NCBI GenBank assembly: GCA_946221065.1
Contig: CAMIIO010000001.1
Location: 124,001 to 188,000 of the forward strand
Direction of reading: 5' to 3'
Length of the DNA: 64,000 bases
DNA from: an uncultured Rothia sp.
Lineage (GTDB): Bacteria > Actinomycetota > Actinomycetes > Actinomycetales > Micrococcaceae
Shown here: positions 35,664 to 44,519 of the stretch, in pieces
Layout of the letters: every line of letters begins with the position of its first letter
Position numbering within the stretch: the first letter of the stretch is position 1
The notes under the pieces: model-generated
Told to the model about the DNA's origin: nothing
Database searches by the model: none
What the model saw: the letters and a program-made list of their open reading frames with translations, nothing else
Position numbers and translations under genes: made by a program

Positions 35664-35874
35664 GAATACGGTTACCTTCTCCTCTGTATAAGTTATTGAA
35701 GCTTGTACCCATGATAGTGGTGTGGAAGCTGTTGGGGAACGTCATTGACACAGTGATTTCTAGTATTTTTCCTAGCGGAGTATGAGGTAGGGTACAGAAC
35801 CACACGTTACGTAAGTCAGCCTCTTGGCCCACCTAAGATACTATTATGGGGACAAAAGGGAAAATAGGGGAAGT
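35664..35874. promoter_or_regulatory. Divergent control region of the polysaccharide island
   Basis: 211 bases between the minus-strand phosphatase and the plus-strand operon. It contains TTGACA at 35745-35750 without a clear -10, a TTACGTAA palindrome at about 35807-35814 and an AT-rich TACTATTAT stretch at 35839-35847. The operon promoter should be here, but I cannot place it firmly. Confidence 0.35.
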
Positions 35875-36768
35875 ATGCACAGCACTCCACAGGTATCGGC
35901 AGTGATACCACATTATGGCGATTCGCAGCCAACACTGGACTTGATTGATTCACTCAAGAACCAGAGTTATCGCGGCGATATTGAAATTATTGTTTCTGAT
36001 GATAACTCACCGGTTCCTTTCCCGCAGACTGCGGGAGTGCAGGTAGTTCGCCGTACCGAGAACGGTGGTTTTGGTACGAATGTCAACACAGGTGCTCGTG
36101 AGGCAACGGGACAGTGGCTTCTCATCTTGAATAGCGACCTCGAAATTCCTGCGACGTTTGTTGAAGAAATGGTGAATGAGGCCGAACAGCTCAAGCCTGC
36201 ATTAATTTCACCCCAGGTCATTGGTCATGACGGTTCGCACCAGTATGTGGCTCGTAAGTTTCCAACGATCTTTGGACATGCGTTTAATTGGTTTACTCCA
36301 CTAGCGCGGTTTAAGCACACCTTATGGTGGCATAGAGCGGTAGGGCACCGCGTGGGATTTGACTCCCAGGCAACGGTCTCAACGGACTGGGTAATTGGCG
36401 CGTGCATGATGGTGCCCCGTGACGTTTTTGAACGAGTGGGAGGCTTTGATGAAGGCTTCTTTATGAACAGTGAAGAAGTGGATTTACAACGCCGACTTAA
36501 AGACTTGCGTATTCCTTCTTATATGGTGGGAAAAATAGAGGTGACTCACGAAGGTGGTGGCTCATCTGACGACGCCAAACGACTGCAATGGTTAGTAGAT
36601 TCCCATCGTTGCTATGCCCAAAAATGGGGAAATGAGAAAGCCTTAGTTGCCGTATTACGTGCAGTGAGCTGTGCAAATTTTGGATTTAATCTTCTACGTT
36701 CAATACGAAACCGGGACGTTAAGCCCCTCAAAATTCTTAGTCAAGAACTCAGCTATCTACGAGGTTAG
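35875..36768 (+). CDS. GT2-family glycosyltransferase (rhamnosyltransferase-like)
   Basis: 297-residue inverting GT-A glycosyltransferase. Opening VSAVIPHYGDSQPTLDLI, donor-binding IIVSDDNSPVP, NGGFGTNVNTG and the DXD-like LNSDLEIP at about residue 87, then GACMMVPRDVF and GGFDEGFFMNSEEVD, the acid-base region of rhamnosyl/galactofuranosyl-type GT2 enzymes. The ATG at 35875 has AGGGGAAG just upstream; the frame extends to a TTG at 35824 but without support. First gene of the large operon. With rmlABCD in the island, rhamnose is a reasonable donor, but this is inference. Confidence 0.88.
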   Translation: MHSTPQVSAVIPHYGDSQPTLDLIDSLKNQSYRGDIEIIVSDDNSPVPFPQTAGVQVVRRTENGGFGTNVNTGAREATGQWLLILNSDLEIPATFVEEMVNEAEQLKPALISPQVIGHDGSHQYVARKFPTIFGHAFNWFTPLARFKHTLWWHRAVGHRVGFDSQATVSTDWVIGACMMVPRDVFERVGGFDEGFFMNSEEVDLQRRLKDLRIPSYMVGKIEVTHEGGGSSDDAKRLQWLVDSHRCYAQKWGNEKALVAVLRAVSCANFGFNLLRSIRNRDVKPLKILSQELSYLRG

Positions 36769-36770
36769 TT

Positions 36771-37313
36771 ATGCCCAATTTTTTTAGAATACTGACCGAA
36801 GCTAAACCTTCATTACGTTGGCGTGCTGGTGAACTGCTTTCCCGTACCGTCTATCCACGGGCTTTCAAATCATTTGGTAGAGGCAGTGTTATTGTTGCGC
36901 CGCTCAAGCTTAAGGGTGTGGAACGTATCTCTGTGGGGGAGAACGTGGCGATTTTTGACGGTGCATGGCTTCATGCTGAATCCTCTGGGGCAATAGATAT
37001 TGCTGATTCTGTATATCTAGGACATCGCTCTCATATAGCTGCCGTAGATCGTATTTCTATTGGCGAAAACTGCATGTTAACAGACGGATGTACTCTAACA
37101 AATGGTGCGCATGGGCTAATTGACCACGATGAAATTACCAGCACCGGGCCAATTTCTATAGGAAAAAATTGTTTTATTGGAGAACGAGCAATTGTTCTCG
37201 GTGGCGTGACCATTGGAGATAACGCAATAATTGGTGCCGGTGCCGTCGTCACCAAAGATGTTCCTGCCGGTGCAGTAGTTGCCGGGGTTCCAGCCAGACC
37301 TCTCAACACATAA
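36771..37313 (+). CDS. Left-handed beta-helix acyltransferase
   Basis: 180-residue hexapeptide-repeat acetyltransferase, likely O- or N-acetylating a sugar of the polymer. Repeats run from about residue 45 to 170 (ISVGENVAIFDGAWLHA, IDIADSVYLGHRSHIAA, ITIGDNAIIGAGAVV-type rungs); the catalytic-type His is in TNGAHGLIDHDE. Ends with AGVPARPL, typical of this group. Two bases after the previous stop. AT-rich codon use compared with the housekeeping genes. Confidence 0.85.
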   Translation: MPNFFRILTEAKPSLRWRAGELLSRTVYPRAFKSFGRGSVIVAPLKLKGVERISVGENVAIFDGAWLHAESSGAIDIADSVYLGHRSHIAAVDRISIGENCMLTDGCTLTNGAHGLIDHDEITSTGPISIGKNCFIGERAIVLGGVTIGDNAIIGAGAVVTKDVPAGAVVAGVPARPLNT

Positions 37314-37360
37314 ATATTTTTAAAGCTTTTATCATCACTCAAATTTTAGTTAGGTATATC

Positions 37361-38374
37361 ATGAAAATTCTTCTCACCGGCGGGATCGGTTTTATTGGAC
37401 TCAAAACCGCAAAAATGCTTGTTGAACAGGGGCATGAAGTATTCGCCCTAGATTCCCTCCTTGAACAAGTCCACCAAAACCTTGATGAAGAAAAGGCCGC
37501 CTTCCCCGGAGAAATCTTTGTGGGCGACGTTTCTGAGAAAGCAGACTGGGAACAATTACCTACAGCCGATGCCATTATTCACCTGGCTGCCGAAACCGGC
37601 ACCGCGCAGTCCATGTATGAAACCGAACGCTACCGCAAAGTTAATGTGGAAGGCACTCGCCTAGCTGTCGAACATGCCGTCGCCTGGGGAGCCTCGCTTG
37701 TCTCGCTCTCTTCCCGTGCCGTGTACGGCGAAGGCTTTGCAAACCGCGGCACTACCGAAGAAGACGCTCACAAACCCCTCTCCGTCTATGGCGAAACCAA
37801 ATCTGAAGGTGAAGAAATCGTCAAAGAACTCTGCCACGGCGTCATTGGTGCCACCATTATCCGACCCCAAAACGTGATTGGTCCAGGCCAAGCACTGCAC
37901 AACCCCTATACCGGCGTGTTGGCAGCATTTCTTGCTCGCCTCCGTGAGGGGAAAAACCTTTCTGTCTATGGCGATGGCACCGCGACCCGTGACTTCGTTC
38001 ACGTGGAAGATGTGGCACGCTTTATCATCTGGTGCCTGGAAAACCAGCCCGATCCCGCGGATTCACCCCGGGTTCTTAACTGCGGTAGTGGCGAGCGCAT
38101 TACCCTCGACCAGCTTGCCCAGTACTCCATCGACGCCGTTCCCGGTGGCTCACAGTCCGTGATTGAGCACGTTGAGATAAAACGTGCCGGCGATATTGAC
38201 CATGCGTTAGCAGATATGTCTCGCGCAGAAGCTCTTGGCGCCCCTCGTGCTACCTGGAGCGCAAAAGAATCTATTGCGGACTTTATTCAAAAGTCCTGGA
38301 CCGTGCCCGGTGCTAAAAGTGAAGCCTGGGATACCGCGCTGGAAGAGCTAACTGAACGAGGGCTTGCCGAATAG
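37361..38374 (+). CDS. NAD-dependent epimerase/dehydratase (extended SDR)
   Basis: Nucleotide-sugar-modifying extended SDR of 337 residues. NAD-binding TGGIGFIGLK (GxxGxxG) at 7-16, Ser-Ser in SLSSRAVYGEG, and the catalytic YGETK (YxxxK) at about 144-148, followed by RPQNVIGPGQ and GDGTATRDFVHVEDVA. It resembles UDP-glucose 4-epimerase or dTDP-sugar epimerase relatives. It could supply a building block for the polymer or the precursor for the downstream nonulosonate module. Substrate uncertain. Stop TAG is directly followed by the ATG of the next gene. Confidence 0.85.
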   Translation: MKILLTGGIGFIGLKTAKMLVEQGHEVFALDSLLEQVHQNLDEEKAAFPGEIFVGDVSEKADWEQLPTADAIIHLAAETGTAQSMYETERYRKVNVEGTRLAVEHAVAWGASLVSLSSRAVYGEGFANRGTTEEDAHKPLSVYGETKSEGEEIVKELCHGVIGATIIRPQNVIGPGQALHNPYTGVLAAFLARLREGKNLSVYGDGTATRDFVHVEDVARFIIWCLENQPDPADSPRVLNCGSGERITLDQLAQYSIDAVPGGSQSVIEHVEIKRAGDIDHALADMSRAEALGAPRATWSAKESIADFIQKSWTVPGAKSEAWDTALEELTERGLAE

Positions 38375-39373
38375 ATGACGACTCCCAAACTACTTCTCGT
38401 ATCTCCGGTCTTTCACGGATACTGGGAAACTATCAAGCGATCGTTAGAAAAACTGGGCTACGAAGTAGTTCCTCATCTTTATGATGCACCAGGGAATATG
38501 AATGAGCGGATCAAGAATAAGCTCATTCATGATCTTCCCGAACGGTTTCGTCCTGTCTCGGCGGAAACCTCGGTAACCAATCAGGTCATTACAGCGTTTC
38601 ACACTGCTCGACCAGATATTGTGTTGACGGTTAAGGGGGATATTCTCGGTGCAGAATGGTGGGATACGCTCCAGAGCTCTGGAGTTCGTTACGCTACCTG
38701 GATGTATGATGAGCTCCGCCGGATGCGATACACCGAGCAGGATTATGCCCGCTTAGGAGCTATTGCCAGTTATAGCCCGTTAGATGTACAGACTCTACAG
38801 GGTATGGGTGTGGAAGCGTTGGAGGTTCCGTTAGCTTATGATTCTGACATGCCTATTAGCACCCAGCCTTCCGAAGCTATTACCTTTGTGGGCGCTCGCT
38901 ACGCGGGACGGGAAGAGATGCTTCGTGGCTTAGCTCAGCAAGGTATTCCGGTGAAGGCTTACGGTAAACAGTGGTCCCGCCATCCGTGGGATATTGCGCG
39001 CACCAGGCGGTGGGCTCATCCCGGTATTCCTACGGGAAGAGATCTCGATAGGTCTCATGCTTACGGGTTGATGGCGGCCTCTCCTGCCACGCTGAATATT
39101 CATGGCGATCAAGACGGCTTTACGATGCGTACTTTTGAGGCATCAGGTGTGGGTGGTTTGCAGATTGTGGATCGTCCCGAAGTGTCTCGATACTATTCGC
39201 CTGGTGAAGAGGTGCTGGTGTATGAATCTGTGGCTGAGCTTGTAGAGATTTGCCAGCGCGTATTGAGCGATAAGGCGTGGGCGGAAAAAATTCGTAGCGC
39301 TGGATTTAGAAGAACTCAGACAGAGCATACTTTTAATCAGCGGATTAGGAGCTTGGAGCAATTATGGGCTTAA
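38375..39373 (+). CDS. CgeB-like glycosyltransferase
   Basis: 332-residue GT-B glycosyltransferase of the CgeB/DUF3880 type. N-terminal half LLLVSPVFHGYWETIKR followed by a RPDIVLTVKGD stretch; the C-terminal donor domain begins VGARYAGREEML, with NIHGDQDGFTMRTFEASGVGG, the E-containing signature of CgeB proteins at about 245-268, and PGEEVLVYESVAELVE. Overlaps the next gene by 10 bases. CgeB relatives occur in spore-coat and surface polysaccharide loci, often near nonulosonate genes. Donor unknown. Confidence 0.8.
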   Translation: MTTPKLLLVSPVFHGYWETIKRSLEKLGYEVVPHLYDAPGNMNERIKNKLIHDLPERFRPVSAETSVTNQVITAFHTARPDIVLTVKGDILGAEWWDTLQSSGVRYATWMYDELRRMRYTEQDYARLGAIASYSPLDVQTLQGMGVEALEVPLAYDSDMPISTQPSEAITFVGARYAGREEMLRGLAQQGIPVKAYGKQWSRHPWDIARTRRWAHPGIPTGRDLDRSHAYGLMAASPATLNIHGDQDGFTMRTFEASGVGGLQIVDRPEVSRYYSPGEEVLVYESVAELVEICQRVLSDKAWAEKIRSAGFRRTQTEHTFNQRIRSLEQLWA

Positions 39374-40422
39374 AATATCCCGGTGATTTAGAGTCTTGGC
39401 AGCGATGGCAGGCTAATGCGCATTTTATGTCTCGGGCAAAAAATACTGCGCATAAAGTGTTAGCACGTGGCTCTCAACCCAAACATGTGCAACCGGCAGG
39501 TTTATTGCATTTTCGCGGGGATGAGACTGCGCAGGTTCTTGTGGTGTTGGATTCTCTTTCCCCTACCTCGGTGGGAGCCTTGCTCACGCCTCTGGCTCAT
39601 TTAGAAGTTTCGGTGGCGGTCTGGGCTCCTCAAAGGGCACTAGATTTTTTGCCTTTGTGTGAGTGGGAAACAAGAGAAGTTTCTGCGTCAGAATTAGTGC
39701 ATCGCCTTAGCGGGGTTAGACAAGTGCTCTCTGCGGGGCACTATTTGCCACTAGGTCACGCTGCGTATCAGAAGGCTGAGGAAAATGGCTGGAAATACTG
39801 TGTGGTGCAGCACGGGTTGATGACCCCGTTTGCCCCGCCTTTGCCTGCTAATTCAACGCTCTTTGCTTTTTCTGAGGCTGATGCCGAGTTCTGGAAGTCT
39901 GGGCGGACGGATGTGACTCAGCATGTGGTGGGCTCGCAGATGTTTTATGAGGCGACAAAGAAGCCAAAAGTTGCTTCGGAAAATATTGCAGAACAGCCAG
40001 TATTTTTAGGGCAGATGCACGGCGCTGAACTACCACGTCCATCATTTGCACGCGCGTCGTATAAGTTTTGCAAGGATCATCAGGCAATATACCGCCCACA
40101 CCCCTCCGAAAAGGATAGACTCTCTACTATCACTCATAAATTGTGGGCTAAACAGGGGATTGAGGTGGATCATTCGGCGGTTCCGTTGAATGAGCTCAAT
40201 AACCCGGTAGTTTCCGTGTTCTCCACCGGAGTTCTGGAAGCTGCCATGCGGGGAATACCCGCCTGGGTGTATCACCCCAACCCTCCTGAATGGCTCCTTG
40301 AGTTCTGGAATCGTTACGGAATGCACCAGTGGGGGAGTGAACCTACCCCCGCACCCGTTGTTCCAGAATGCGAACCAGCTCAAGAAATCGCTCGCCTCAT
40401 CGCAACAATATTGGAGAAATAA
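39364..40422 (+). CDS. Polysialyltransferase-like GT-B protein
   Basis: 352 residues; best read as a GT-B glycosyltransferase related to bacterial poly- or sialyltransferases that use CMP-nonulosonates, though I cannot prove the family. Supporting traits: a central VVQHGLMTPFAPPLP stretch followed by FAFSEADAEFW, an HP-containing YRPHPSEKD at about residue 240 like the HP motif of such enzymes, and a serine-rich VSVFSTGVLEAAMRG at about 285. It lies between a CgeB-like gene and the CMP-sugar synthetase gene, so a CMP-activated nonulosonate is the expected donor. CDP-glycerol glycerophosphotransferase is a structural alternative. Confidence 0.55.
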   Translation: MGLKYPGDLESWQRWQANAHFMSRAKNTAHKVLARGSQPKHVQPAGLLHFRGDETAQVLVVLDSLSPTSVGALLTPLAHLEVSVAVWAPQRALDFLPLCEWETREVSASELVHRLSGVRQVLSAGHYLPLGHAAYQKAEENGWKYCVVQHGLMTPFAPPLPANSTLFAFSEADAEFWKSGRTDVTQHVVGSQMFYEATKKPKVASENIAEQPVFLGQMHGAELPRPSFARASYKFCKDHQAIYRPHPSEKDRLSTITHKLWAKQGIEVDHSAVPLNELNNPVVSVFSTGVLEAAMRGIPAWVYHPNPPEWLLEFWNRYGMHQWGSEPTPAPVVPECEPAQEIARLIATILEK

Positions 40423-40425
40423 CCG

Positions 40426-41139
40426 ATGCGCATACTCTGCGTTATCCCGGTTCGCGGCGGATCCAAGGGAATCCCTCGCAAGAACCTCAAACCCATTGCC
40501 GGTAAACCGCTCGTCGCCTGGACTATCGAACAGGCGCTTGACGCCAAAGCAACGCTAGTACCCGAACACCAGGTGGACGTCATCGTTTCCACCGACGACG
40601 TCCACCTGGCAGAAATTGCCCAGCAATACGGCGCCGAAGTGCCGTTTATGCGCCCGGCGCACCTTGCCGAAGACACCACCGCCACCGAGCCGGTCATTGA
40701 ACACGCCATCGAGTTCATGACCGAGGCAGGACGCCGCCCCGATGCCGTGATGCTCTTGCAAGCAACCAGTCCGGTACGACTGCCAGGCACGCTGGAACGG
40801 GCAGTGCGGCAATTCGCGAGCTCCGATTCCGACTCAATGGTAGGTGTGATTCCCATCGGCCCGTTTATCTGGGCAGCCACCGAGCCGCCGACCGCACAAT
40901 ACGAAGTGATGGCACGTCCACGCCGTCAGGAACTGACACGAGAAACCTTTCGCTACCGCGAAAACGGCTCCATGTACATCACCAAAACCGAGATCTACGA
41001 AGAGTTCCACAATCGCCTAGCCGGCGCAATAGAACTCTTCATGCTTGAAGATATTGAGGGTGTTGACATTGACGCCCCTATCGACTTCTCCGTAGCCGAA
41101 CATCAACTCACACAGATTCACCAGAAACAGGACAACTAA
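40426..41139 (+). CDS. CMP-nonulosonate (acylneuraminate) cytidylyltransferase
   Basis: 237-residue NeuA/PseF/LegF-type enzyme activating a nine-carbon alpha-keto acid sugar with CTP. The CTP-binding N terminus VIPVRGGSKGIPRKNLKPIAG is complete (Arg, Lys and Gly loop), with STDDVHLAEIA, MLLQATSPVR (base/ribose contacts) and RENGSMYIT, followed by an acidic DIDAPIDF metal/substrate segment. No phosphatase domain is fused. Next gene starts 3 bases later. The exact sugar (Neu, Leg, Pse, Kdn or other) cannot be fixed from this protein alone. Confidence 0.9.
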   Translation: MRILCVIPVRGGSKGIPRKNLKPIAGKPLVAWTIEQALDAKATLVPEHQVDVIVSTDDVHLAEIAQQYGAEVPFMRPAHLAEDTTATEPVIEHAIEFMTEAGRRPDAVMLLQATSPVRLPGTLERAVRQFASSDSDSMVGVIPIGPFIWAATEPPTAQYEVMARPRRQELTRETFRYRENGSMYITKTEIYEEFHNRLAGAIELFMLEDIEGVDIDAPIDFSVAEHQLTQIHQKQDN

Positions 41140-41142
41140 CCC

Positions 41143-43386
41143 ATGATTATTGAGCGTAATACCACCCCCTACGTGGTGTTCTCCGAGGACCCCGTACTTA
41201 CCGCTCTCCAGAAAATCTCCGCCAACCAGCAGCGCATCATCTTTTTGGTGACCGAATCCGGTGTGCTCCAGGGCGCGCTGTCTGACGGCGACTTCCGCCG
41301 CTGGCTGATTGCTAACCCCACCGCTTCGCTGGAAACCTCTGCTATTGAGGTAGCAAATAAGAACGTTCGTAGCTATCCCATTGATACCGATCCCACGGTT
41401 CTCAACGGCGAATTTGCTCAGGGAATCTCCCACTTACCACTCACCGACCAGTGGGGCCACCTGATAGCTATCGCGCTCAACGAGCAGAACGTACTACGTA
41501 TCGGCAAAACCGAGATCTCCGAGGACTCACCGGCCTTCATCATCGCCGAAATTGGTAATAACCACCAGGGCGATGTAGACCTTGCCAAACGCCTCGTGGA
41601 CCTTGCCGTAGATACCGGCGCCGACGCCGTGAAGTTCCAGTTACGAGACATGGAAGCACTCTACCGTCAGAAGGGTTCCGCTTCCGCCGGTGAAGATCTG
41701 GGCGTGCAATACACCCTCGATTTGCTCTCACGCTTTAGTCTGTCTGTGGAACAGATGTATGAAGTGTTTGACCATGTGAAGCAACACAACATGGATATTA
41801 TGTGTACTCCCTGGGACGCACCCTCGGTGCAAGCGCTGGTGGATTACGGTATTCAGGGCATGAAGATCGCCTCGGCAGACCTTACCAACCACGAACTCTT
41901 GCGCGACGTCGCTTCCCGCGGCTTACCCATGCTAGTTTCCACGGGTATGAGTCGTGAAGAAGAAATCCGTGAATCCGTAAAGCTCCTGCAAAACCAGGGC
42001 GCTTCCTACGCGCTTCTACAGTGCCAGTCTACCTACCCAGCTCCGTTCAAGGACGTAAACCTGGCGTATATGGATCGCCTGGCAGAAATTGGACAGTCGC
42101 TAGTGGGCTACTCCGGCCACGAACGCGGATACCACGTGCCGATTGCCGCCGTCGCTCGCGGCGCCAAGATTATTGAGAAGCACTTCACCACTGATAAGAC
42201 GCTCGAAGGTAATGACCACACCGTCTCTCTTCTGCCCGAAGAGTTTAAGGCAATGGTTACCCAGATTCGTGAGGTTGAAGAATCTATCGGCACCTCCGCA
42301 CCGCGCGAAGTCTCCACCGGTGAACTGATGAACCGCGTGAACCTGGCGAAGTCCCTGGTAGCAACTCGCAACATCGCCAAAGGTGAGGTTGTAACCAAAG
42401 CAGACGTTGAAGTGAAGTCACCCGGACGCGGTTTGCAACCCAACTACCTACCGCAACTAGTGGGCCGCACGATGGCTCGTGACGTTGAGGCAGGAACTTT
42501 CTTCTACGAAGGTGATCTGAAAGATGACCTGGTAACTCGCCGTGACTTTAAATTTGATCGACCCTGGGGCCTGCCGGTTCGCTACCACGACTGGAAGCCA
42601 CTGATTGAAGAAGCAAAACCGGACTTCCTCGAATTCCACTTCTCCTACAAAGACCTGGAAATCAACATCGACGACGTCTTCACCGAAAAGCTCCCCATGA
42701 GCTTCACCACCCACCTGCCTGACCTATTTGCCGGCGACTTCCTGGTAGACCTAGCCTCCCGCGACCAAGACATTTGGGAGCGCTCCATCGCTGAGGTACA
42801 GCGCACCATCGACATTACCCGCGATCTCACCCGCTACTTCACCGTGGACGACGATCCCGTGATGGTAGTGACTATGGGGGGCTTCACCAAGGACGGTCAC
42901 ATTACACCGGCAGCCCGCGCCGATAAATACGAACGTATTGGCGAAGCACTCAAACGCCTGAACACCTCCGGCGTGCGACTTGCCGCCCAAACCCTGCCAC
43001 CTTACCCCTGGCTCATGGGCGGGCAACAGTACCACAACCTCTTCCTTGACCCCAAGGACACCGCAGAGTTCTCCGATACCTACGAGACGGCACTCTGCCT
43101 GGATATTTCGCACACCATGCTGGCAGCGAACTTCCTCAAAATGCCACTCTCCGAAGCTGTTGAGCTACTGGCACCGCGCTCCATCCATCTACACCTGGTG
43201 GACGGCGTCGGCGTGGACGGCGAAGGCGTGCAGGTAGGTGAGGGCGACGTCGACTGGGCAGCACTCGGCAAGCAGCTCCGCGAACTCACCCCCAACTCAT
43301 CCTTCATCCCCGAAATCTGGCAGGGACACATCAACAACGGCGAAGGTTTCTTCACCGCGCTAGATCGGTTGGAAAAGTGGCTCTAA
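41143..43386 (+). CDS. Tri-domain nonulosonate synthase: CBS pair, NeuB-SAF, TIM-barrel isomerase-like
   Basis: 747 residues, about twice a normal NeuB. Residues 1-120 form a CBS pair (GVLQGALSDGDFRRWL, then HLPLTDQWGHL). About 130-400 is the NeuB PEP-condensing barrel: AEIGNNHQGD, VKFQLRD, CTPWDAPS, KIASADL, STGM, GYSGHERG and EKHFTTDK. About 402-463 is a SAF/antifreeze-like domain with RNIAKGEVVTKADV. From about 466 an extra barrel resembles xylose-isomerase-like sugar phosphate isomerases/epimerases (LEFHFSYKDLEIN, THLPDLFAGD, CLDISHTMLAAN, IHLHLVDGVG, FIPEIWQGH). It would condense PEP with a sugar and may itself make that sugar. Overlaps the next gene by 10 bases. Confidence 0.85.
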   Translation: MIIERNTTPYVVFSEDPVLTALQKISANQQRIIFLVTESGVLQGALSDGDFRRWLIANPTASLETSAIEVANKNVRSYPIDTDPTVLNGEFAQGISHLPLTDQWGHLIAIALNEQNVLRIGKTEISEDSPAFIIAEIGNNHQGDVDLAKRLVDLAVDTGADAVKFQLRDMEALYRQKGSASAGEDLGVQYTLDLLSRFSLSVEQMYEVFDHVKQHNMDIMCTPWDAPSVQALVDYGIQGMKIASADLTNHELLRDVASRGLPMLVSTGMSREEEIRESVKLLQNQGASYALLQCQSTYPAPFKDVNLAYMDRLAEIGQSLVGYSGHERGYHVPIAAVARGAKIIEKHFTTDKTLEGNDHTVSLLPEEFKAMVTQIREVEESIGTSAPREVSTGELMNRVNLAKSLVATRNIAKGEVVTKADVEVKSPGRGLQPNYLPQLVGRTMARDVEAGTFFYEGDLKDDLVTRRDFKFDRPWGLPVRYHDWKPLIEEAKPDFLEFHFSYKDLEINIDDVFTEKLPMSFTTHLPDLFAGDFLVDLASRDQDIWERSIAEVQRTIDITRDLTRYFTVDDDPVMVVTMGGFTKDGHITPAARADKYERIGEALKRLNTSGVRLAAQTLPPYPWLMGGQQYHNLFLDPKDTAEFSDTYETALCLDISHTMLAANFLKMPLSEAVELLAPRSIHLHLVDGVGVDGEGVQVGEGDVDWAALGKQLRELTPNSSFIPEIWQGHINNGEGFFTALDRLEKWL

Positions 43387-44519
43387 AGAATTCGAAACCG
43401 GTTGCCCTATGGGTTGTGCCGGTTCCCGAATTTGGTGGGGTAGCCCGGCACGTCACAGATGTTGCGCGTGCCGGGCTACCCGGCTATGAGCTCGTGGTAC
43501 TCGCTCCCCAAGGCGCACTCACCCAACGACTCGAAGAACTAGGGGCGCGAGTTATCATAGGGAATCTTGGTACAGAGGCAGGTTTTCTAGCCTCAGTAAA
43601 AACCCTGCACCACACTATTGCTCAGGAAAAACCAGCCGTGATTCATTCACACCTCGCCTATGCAGATATTGTGAGTTGCACCGTCGTCAATACGCTGAAA
43701 ATCCAGCAGCTAGTGCGACGCACTGTGACCGTGCCCAAGCTCTTCACCACCGAGCACGGCATCGCCGGAAACGACGCCGTCTACCATGCCTCAGCAGCTA
43801 AAGCTAAAGGCCGAGAACTCATTCACAGAGTACGCCTACTTCTTACCGACCGCGCCATCGCGGTATCACGCTCCACCGCAGAGCAGATGAAACTCAAATG
43901 GGGCGCTCGTAATGTGAAGGTGATTGATAACGGAATCGATCAGCAGACATTGCAAGCTGAGCTTGCATATGCCAAATCGAAGCAAATAGGTGTGAAGAGC
44001 GGTGCCCGGGTTCTTTCCCTTTCTCGGTTAGCTCCAGAAAAGGGACTGGATATTCTGCTACTGGCTTTTGCAAAGGTACTACAGAAACATCCGGAAGCGT
44101 GCTTGGAGATTGCCGGTCATGGTGAACTTAAAGACTCTTTGCAAAGTCAAGCGCAGGAACTAGACATAAGTGGATCGGTAGAGTTTCCAGGGTTTGTTAA
44201 TCCCGTGGAAGCGATGGCACGGGCAGATGTGTTGGCGCAGCTATCCATTTGGGAAAATGCCTCCTATACGTTGCTGGACGCTAAAGCGGCAGGGCTAGGA
44301 CTTGTGGCAACGGATGTAGGAGGTAACTCCGAGATTGTTTCCGCCACCGAACTCGTTCCGGCACTAAACACAACAACTGCCGAACAGCTTGCGGAGAAAG
44401 TCGCCCAAAAAATTATTGCGGCTCTTGAACATCCCCATCAGCAGGACTTTAGCTGGCCCACCCCCGCAGAAATGACCCAGCTTATTGCTGAAGAATATGA
44501 CAAGGAACTAGACGTATGA
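43377..44519 (+). CDS. GT4-family glycosyltransferase
   Basis: 380-residue retaining GT-B enzyme. N-terminal PVPEFGGVARHVTDVARAG fits the glycine-rich acceptor loop; the C-terminal donor domain has SLSRLAPEKGLDILLLAF, and a variant EX7E region around QLSIWENASYTLLDAKAAGLGLV, followed by ATDVGGNSEIV. The expected first Glu is present in IWENAS; the second Glu position reads Asp/Ala, which is unusual. GTG start inside the end of the synthase gene. Probably one of the sugar-adding steps of the repeat unit. Confidence 0.82.
   Translation: MALKNSKPVALWVVPVPEFGGVARHVTDVARAGLPGYELVVLAPQGALTQRLEELGARVIIGNLGTEAGFLASVKTLHHTIAQEKPAVIHSHLAYADIVSCTVVNTLKIQQLVRRTVTVPKLFTTEHGIAGNDAVYHASAAKAKGRELIHRVRLLLTDRAIAVSRSTAEQMKLKWGARNVKVIDNGIDQQTLQAELAYAKSKQIGVKSGARVLSLSRLAPEKGLDILLLAFAKVLQKHPEACLEIAGHGELKDSLQSQAQELDISGSVEFPGFVNPVEAMARADVLAQLSIWENASYTLLDAKAAGLGLVATDVGGNSEIVSATELVPALNTTTAEQLAEKVAQKIIAALEHPHQQDFSWPTPAEMTQLIAEEYDKELDV

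Noticed and set aside
39364..40422. TagF-like glycerophosphotransferase for the tagD product
   Set aside because: Context next to the CMP-sugar synthetase and the HP-type motif favour a nonulosonate-using enzyme; kept only as an alternative.
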